DNA of 33,465 bases from assembly GCA_018822365.1 (NCBI GenBank), contig JAHJKL010000030.1:1-33465 (forward strand), in the 5' to 3' direction. A program made the position numbers and the translations under genes. This document shows positions 30,533-33,465 of this stretch, one piece after another. Source of the DNA: Candidatus Margulisiibacteriota bacterium. Lineage in GTDB: Bacteria > Margulisbacteria > WOR-1 > O2-12-FULL-45-9 > XYB2-FULL-48-7. The notes under the pieces are model-generated. The model made no database searches and was not told where the DNA came from. It worked only from the letters and a program-made list of their open reading frames with translations. Positions within the stretch are counted from its first letter, which is position 1. Every line of letters begins with the position of its first letter.

Positions 30533-30562
30533 TTGCATTCAAAATATCCGCGGTGCTATAAT
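30533..30562 (+). promoter_or_regulatory. sigma70-type promoter for the surface-protein gene
   Basis: TTGCAT (30533-30538), an 18-nt spacer and a perfect TATAAT (30557-30562) lie in the 111-nt gap after the DUF2779 gene. Transcription would begin near 30569, leaving a leader of about 60 nt. No intrinsic terminator is seen in the gap, so read-through from the left is also possible. Confidence 0.65.
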
Positions 30563-30613
30563 TTCATCACCTAATAACATCATGCCCATAAAAATATGCA
30601 CTAACTTTGGAGC

Positions 30614-30625
30614 CTTTATATAAAG
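30614..30625 (+). promoter_or_regulatory. perfect 12-nt palindrome over the start region
   Basis: CTTTATATAAAG reads the same on both strands and ends 2 nt before the ATG at 30628. It covers the place where a Shine-Dalgarno should be, and none is apparent. It could be a protein-binding site or chance in AT-rich sequence. Confidence 0.25.
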
Positions 30626-30627
30626 AA

Positions 30628-33465
30628 ATGAGGCATAACAAGCGACCGAATAAAAAATGGTTGTTGGGTGCCGTAATCTTTATTACCCTGCTGGTCTTCT
30701 CCCTCCCTTCTTTCGCGGCGATTTATTATGTCAAACCAGCCGGTAGTGACAGCAACACTGGTCTTTCAGAAGGACAAGCCTGGCGGACAGTCTACCACGC
30801 TTCTCAAAATACAACTTCCGGTGATATCGTTCGGATCCTGTCCGGGACCTATAATACCAGTTCAGGAGAATATTTCCCGATATATGTCCCAACCGGCGTT
30901 ACCATGGTGAAGTACGGCGGTGGCACGGTCTCAATTGAAGAGTCTGTTGGCAATAACTCGCATACTTTTTGCCTTTACAGCAATTCTCGCCTTGAGGACC
31001 TGACTATCGTGAATAATGATGGGGGCTATTATGGAGTATTTTTTTTATATGGGGCCAACGATGTCGCGGTGGTTAATTGTTCAATAGAGGTAAACACGTC
31101 AACTTCATACGGTCTTTATGTTTATGGCAATACTAACAGTTTGATTTCTGGTTGCACAATCAGCGGACAGGGATATTACGGCATCAACGTTTATTATTAT
31201 AATACCAATATAACTGTAGAATCAAATACTATTAACGGCAGTTTTTCTGAAGGTGGAATATATGTCAATTACAACAATACCGGCATAAATCTAAATCATA
31301 ATAAAATAATTGGTTCCGGCAGTTACGGAATTAATGCTTATCGCTCAAGTTTTGAAATCAGGTTTAATGAGATCAGAGGGTTTGGTTACGGTATATACAG
31401 TTATTATTATAGTTCGGGGAACGCCTTCAACAACACGATTATTAAATGTACCAGCCCGATATACCACTACTATAATTACGGCAATTATTTATACGTAAAA
31501 AACAATATATTGAGCCGAAACCCTGATGCCGCTGGCGAAAATGATTATGGAGTTTTTAGTTATGGTTTATATTCTTATCAATACACATACCGTCTTACTT
31601 CTTCTTATAACAACACTTATGGCAACTACTATTCATACGGCAATGTTTCCTCCGGGACTGGTGATATTCACGTGAATGCCGCGTTTCGAAACACAGCCGC
31701 TGATGATTATTATTTAACCGCCAGTTCTGTTTGTCGGGGGGCTGGAGAGGGTGGGGCTGATCTGGGCTGTTATCCTTATGTTGAGCCGGTCACCTTGATT
31801 TCACCCAATGGGGGTGAAACCTGGGAAGCAGGTAGCCGGCATCAAATTAGATGGTCGTCTGATGGGGCCAGGACGGAAATTAATTTATACTACACTACCG
31901 GGGAAGCTTACCAGGTAATTGCGACCGGTTTGAGCGATACCGGAAGTTATAACTGGCTGATTCCCGACTCGCTCACGTCTTCAGCTAAGGTCAGTATCGA
32001 GGGTGTTGGGGTTGGCGGGGATGTCGCGACCAGGGAGAGCGCTACGACCTTTTCTATTGTTTCGGTTTACGATTACCCAAGCGTTGAAGTCTATACCCCG
32101 AATGCCGGCAGTAAGGCTGGCGGCGGTTTGCTGTTCAATATTACCTGGCGGGCGACCGATGAAGGGGGGATCGCTGAGATCCAATTGTATTACACGACCG
32201 GTGAAGGGTGGCAGACGATCGCGACCGGAGAACAAAACGACGGAATTTATTCCTGGACCGCCCCAATTATTGATACCGGTGAAGCGATTGTGGCTGTCTT
32301 GGCCCTTGATGATTCAGCCGCTCATAATGTGGGGAGTGCGGAGAGCGCTTATTTTATTATTGACAGCGCTCCACCATCGGTCCCCAGCTTGGCAACCCCG
32401 GCCAACGGAAGCACGACGACCGAAGGAAAACCGACCTTTACCTGGGAAGCAGCGAGTGACAATCTTAGCGGTATCGTCAGCTATGAAGTCATGGTCAATG
32501 GTGTTTCTTACGTTGTCGGCAACGTTCTCTCTTATACGCCAGGCGCTAACCTTCCGGACGGGACTATTACCTGGGAAGTCCGGGCCAAAGATGGGGCAGG
32601 GAACTGGGGGGGCTGGAGCTCAATTTTTAACTTTACCCATAACGATACCGATCCGCCGGTGGTTGAGGTGCTGGTCCCGGATGGCGGGGAGATCTGGAAC
32701 GGCCTGGCGACCCATGAGGTCACCTGGACGGCGACCGATGAGAGTGGAATCAGCGAGATCAGGATCAATTACACGATCGGCGATGGTTGGACCTCGATTA
32801 TTACAAATGAATCCAATGATGGAGTCTACAGCTGGTATCTTCCCGGATTAAACAGCGCCGAAGCTTTGGTCAGTATTGAAGCGTTTGATAATTCCCCTCT
32901 CCGCAACCTGGGGACAGCTCAAAGCGCCGATTATTTCACGATCGACAGCCAGCCGCCGTCGGTCCCTGTCCTGGAAGGTCCGGCCAGTGGGGAGGTTTTG
33001 GGATTTGCTCCGGAAATCTCCTGGTTTGAATCAACTGATAATTTGAGCGGGGTCGCGGCTTATGAGCTGACCTTTGACGGGGTTGTGGTTGCTACCTTTG
33101 ACGCTTTCGACCTTTCAACCGGAACGCCGTTTATCCTTGGCGAGCATAGCTGGAAGGTCAGGGCGCAGGACAATGCCGGCAACTGGAGCAATTACAGCGA
33201 AACCTGGACCTATACTATTACTTCCGATGTTTTTGTCGACGCGGTCAACGGAAGCGACGGGAATACCGGGACCTCGGAAGCGCAGGCGTGGCAGACCCTG
33301 ACCAACGCGTTTGACAATGTCGGAGCGGGGCAGAGTGTCTGGGTTAGGGCCGGGTTGTATGACGATGTCGCTCTTGGTGAAAACTTCCCTTTATATATTC
33401 CCGACGGAGTGAGAGTTTCATCATATAACAATGAGCCGGTGACGATCGAGGTCAGCGCCGGATAT
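30628..33465 (+). CDS. large modular secreted surface protein (beta-helix, Kre9-like and Fn3-like modules), partial
   Basis: The reading frame is open from ATG 30628 to the window edge: 946 codons without a stop, 3' end missing. Residues 1-30 are a signal peptide (basic K5-K10, hydrophobic 12-24, cleavage likely after SFA at 28-30). A DUF1565-type opening (YYVKPAGSDSNTGLS, 33-47) leads into a Tyr/Asn/Gly-rich right-handed beta-helix to about 385. Then come Kre9-like modules at about 387-478 (SPNGGETWEAGSRHQIRW), 484-580 and 676-773, and Fn3/Ig-like modules at 582-672 and 775-865 (AGNW motifs). A second DUF1565-type opening starts at 868. No catalytic residues were recognised. It is probably an extracellular adhesin or carbohydrate-binding protein; the role is inferred from architecture only. 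Confidence 0.85.
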   Translation, partial: MRHNKRPNKKWLLGAVIFITLLVFSLPSFAAIYYVKPAGSDSNTGLSEGQAWRTVYHASQNTTSGDIVRILSGTYNTSSGEYFPIYVPTGVTMVKYGGGTVSIEESVGNNSHTFCLYSNSRLEDLTIVNNDGGYYGVFFLYGANDVAVVNCSIEVNTSTSYGLYVYGNTNSLISGCTISGQGYYGINVYYYNTNITVESNTINGSFSEGGIYVNYNNTGINLNHNKIIGSGSYGINAYRSSFEIRFNEIRGFGYGIYSYYYSSGNAFNNTIIKCTSPIYHYYNYGNYLYVKNNILSRNPDAAGENDYGVFSYGLYSYQYTYRLTSSYNNTYGNYYSYGNVSSGTGDIHVNAAFRNTAADDYYLTASSVCRGAGEGGADLGCYPYVEPVTLISPNGGETWEAGSRHQIRWSSDGARTEINLYYTTGEAYQVIATGLSDTGSYNWLIPDSLTSSAKVSIEGVGVGGDVATRESATTFSIVSVYDYPSVEVYTPNAGSKAGGGLLFNITWRATDEGGIAEIQLYYTTGEGWQTIATGEQNDGIYSWTAPIIDTGEAIVAVLALDDSAAHNVGSAESAYFIIDSAPPSVPSLATPANGSTTTEGKPTFTWEAASDNLSGIVSYEVMVNGVSYVVGNVLSYTPGANLPDGTITWEVRAKDGAGNWGGWSSIFNFTHNDTDPPVVEVLVPDGGEIWNGLATHEVTWTATDESGISEIRINYTIGDGWTSIITNESNDGVYSWYLPGLNSAEALVSIEAFDNSPLRNLGTAQSADYFTIDSQPPSVPVLEGPASGEVLGFAPEISWFESTDNLSGVAAYELTFDGVVVATFDAFDLSTGTPFILGEHSWKVRAQDNAGNWSNYSETWTYTITSDVFVDAVNGSDGNTGTSEAQAWQTLTNAFDNVGAGQSVWVRAGLYDDVALGENFPLYIPDGVRVSSYNNEPVTIEVSAGY
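30961..31740 (+). other. AT-rich island encoding the Tyr/Asn-rich beta-helix
   Basis: Codons here are dominated by TAT, AAT, ATT and TTT, with runs of Tyr codons. At 31561-31620 only 16 of 60 bases are G or C, against 33 of 60 at 32581-32640 in the same gene. The frame continues unbroken on both sides. The shift may reflect amino-acid composition, a separate origin of this domain, or both. Confidence 0.6.
31786..32946 (+). repeat. degenerate tandem Kre9-like and Fn3-like module repeats
   Basis: Three Kre9-like copies (about 31786-32061, 32077-32367, 32653-32946) share the order PNGGE-type opening, ITWxATDE, INLYYTTGE-type strand, IATG, and YxW. DNA similarity is visible between 31888-31927 and 32188-32227. 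The Fn3-like copy at 32371-32643 lies between copies two and three; another follows at 32950-33222. This suggests growth by module duplication. Confidence 0.7.
33229..33465 (+). repeat. second copy of the DUF1565-type beta-helix opening module
   Basis: Residues 868-946 repeat the protein's own N-terminal module. NGSDGNTGTSEAQAWQTL matches AGSDSNTGLSEGQAWRTV (38-55). VRAGLYDD matches ILSGTYNT, and NFPLYIPDGV matches YFPIYVPTGV. The copy is cut by the window edge. A second beta-helix presumably follows. Confidence 0.75.

Noticed and set aside
30582-30623. 13-codon open frame in the leader of the surface-protein gene
   Set aside because: Very short, no ribosome binding site and no sign of a regulatory leader peptide; likely chance.
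30517-30627. Terminator after the DUF2779 gene
   Set aside because: No stable hairpin followed by a T-tract could be found in the gap.
32003-32851. Plus-strand frame of 282 codons inside the surface-protein gene
   Set aside because: Pro/Arg/Leu-rich translation in an alternative frame. The frame from 30628 is open throughout and carries the recognisable modules.

Overview
The window is almost entirely one gene-dense strand. An unusually long, uninterrupted translation/transcription superoperon runs from about 175 to 28687. It is followed by two co-oriented accessory genes (28715-30516) and by the first 946 codons of a large secreted surface protein that runs off the right edge. Every gene is on the + strand. 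I find 47 protein genes (one partial), one tRNA, two good sigma70-type promoters and one strong intrinsic terminator. No transposons, CRISPR arrays or phage genes were seen.

Organism: certainly a bacterium, G+C in the mid-50s by eye, with Shine-Dalgarno sites in front of many genes. rpmD (L30) is missing between rpsE and rplO. RpoB is short (1092 aa), as in cyanobacteria, but RpoC is a single unsplit chain. rplM-rpsI follow rplQ directly, another cyanobacterial-type order. L3, L4, L15 and L18 are trimmed. Together with the Kre9/beta-helix surface protein, this fits an uncultivated relative of the cyanobacterial lineage such as Margulisbacteria / Saganbacteria (WOR-1). That assignment is an inference of moderate-to-low certainty.

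Layout: (1) 1-174: a near-consensus promoter (11-39), a structured leader and an intrinsic terminator (102-161) only 13 nt upstream of the rpmG start, an attenuator-like arrangement. (2) 175-1238: rpmG, tRNA-Trp(CCA), secE, nusG. (3) 1249-10699: rplK-rplA-rplJ-rplL-rpoB-rpoC. (4) 10699-13636: rpsL-rpsG-fusA (the str cluster without tuf). (5) 13640-21966: the S10 and spc clusters, rpsJ through rplO, without rpmD. (6) 21959-24969: secY-adk-map-infA-rpmJ. (7) 24985-28687: rpsM-rpsK-rpsD-rpoA-rplQ-rplM-rpsI. No gap from rpmG to rpsI exceeds 25 nt, and many stop/start codons overlap (ATGA, TAATG, TGATG). The classical L10 leader, rplL-rpoB attenuator and S10 leader therefore have no room to exist.

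(8) 28715-30516: a small protein resembling the C-terminal part of BCAM0308-type proteins, then a DUF2779 nuclease-like protein. The conserved N-terminus of the nuclease can only be read if translation starts at a non-AUG codon (CTG at 29050) overlapping the previous stop. (9) 30533-33465: a second promoter and a surface protein with a signal peptide, a Tyr/Asn-rich beta-helix, three Kre9-like and two Fn3-like modules, and the start of a second beta-helix.

Together the genes supply much of the ribosome, the RNA polymerase core (alpha, beta, beta'), an elongation factor, an initiation factor, the Sec channel, N-terminal Met removal and adenylate kinase. Expression could be set at one upstream leader.
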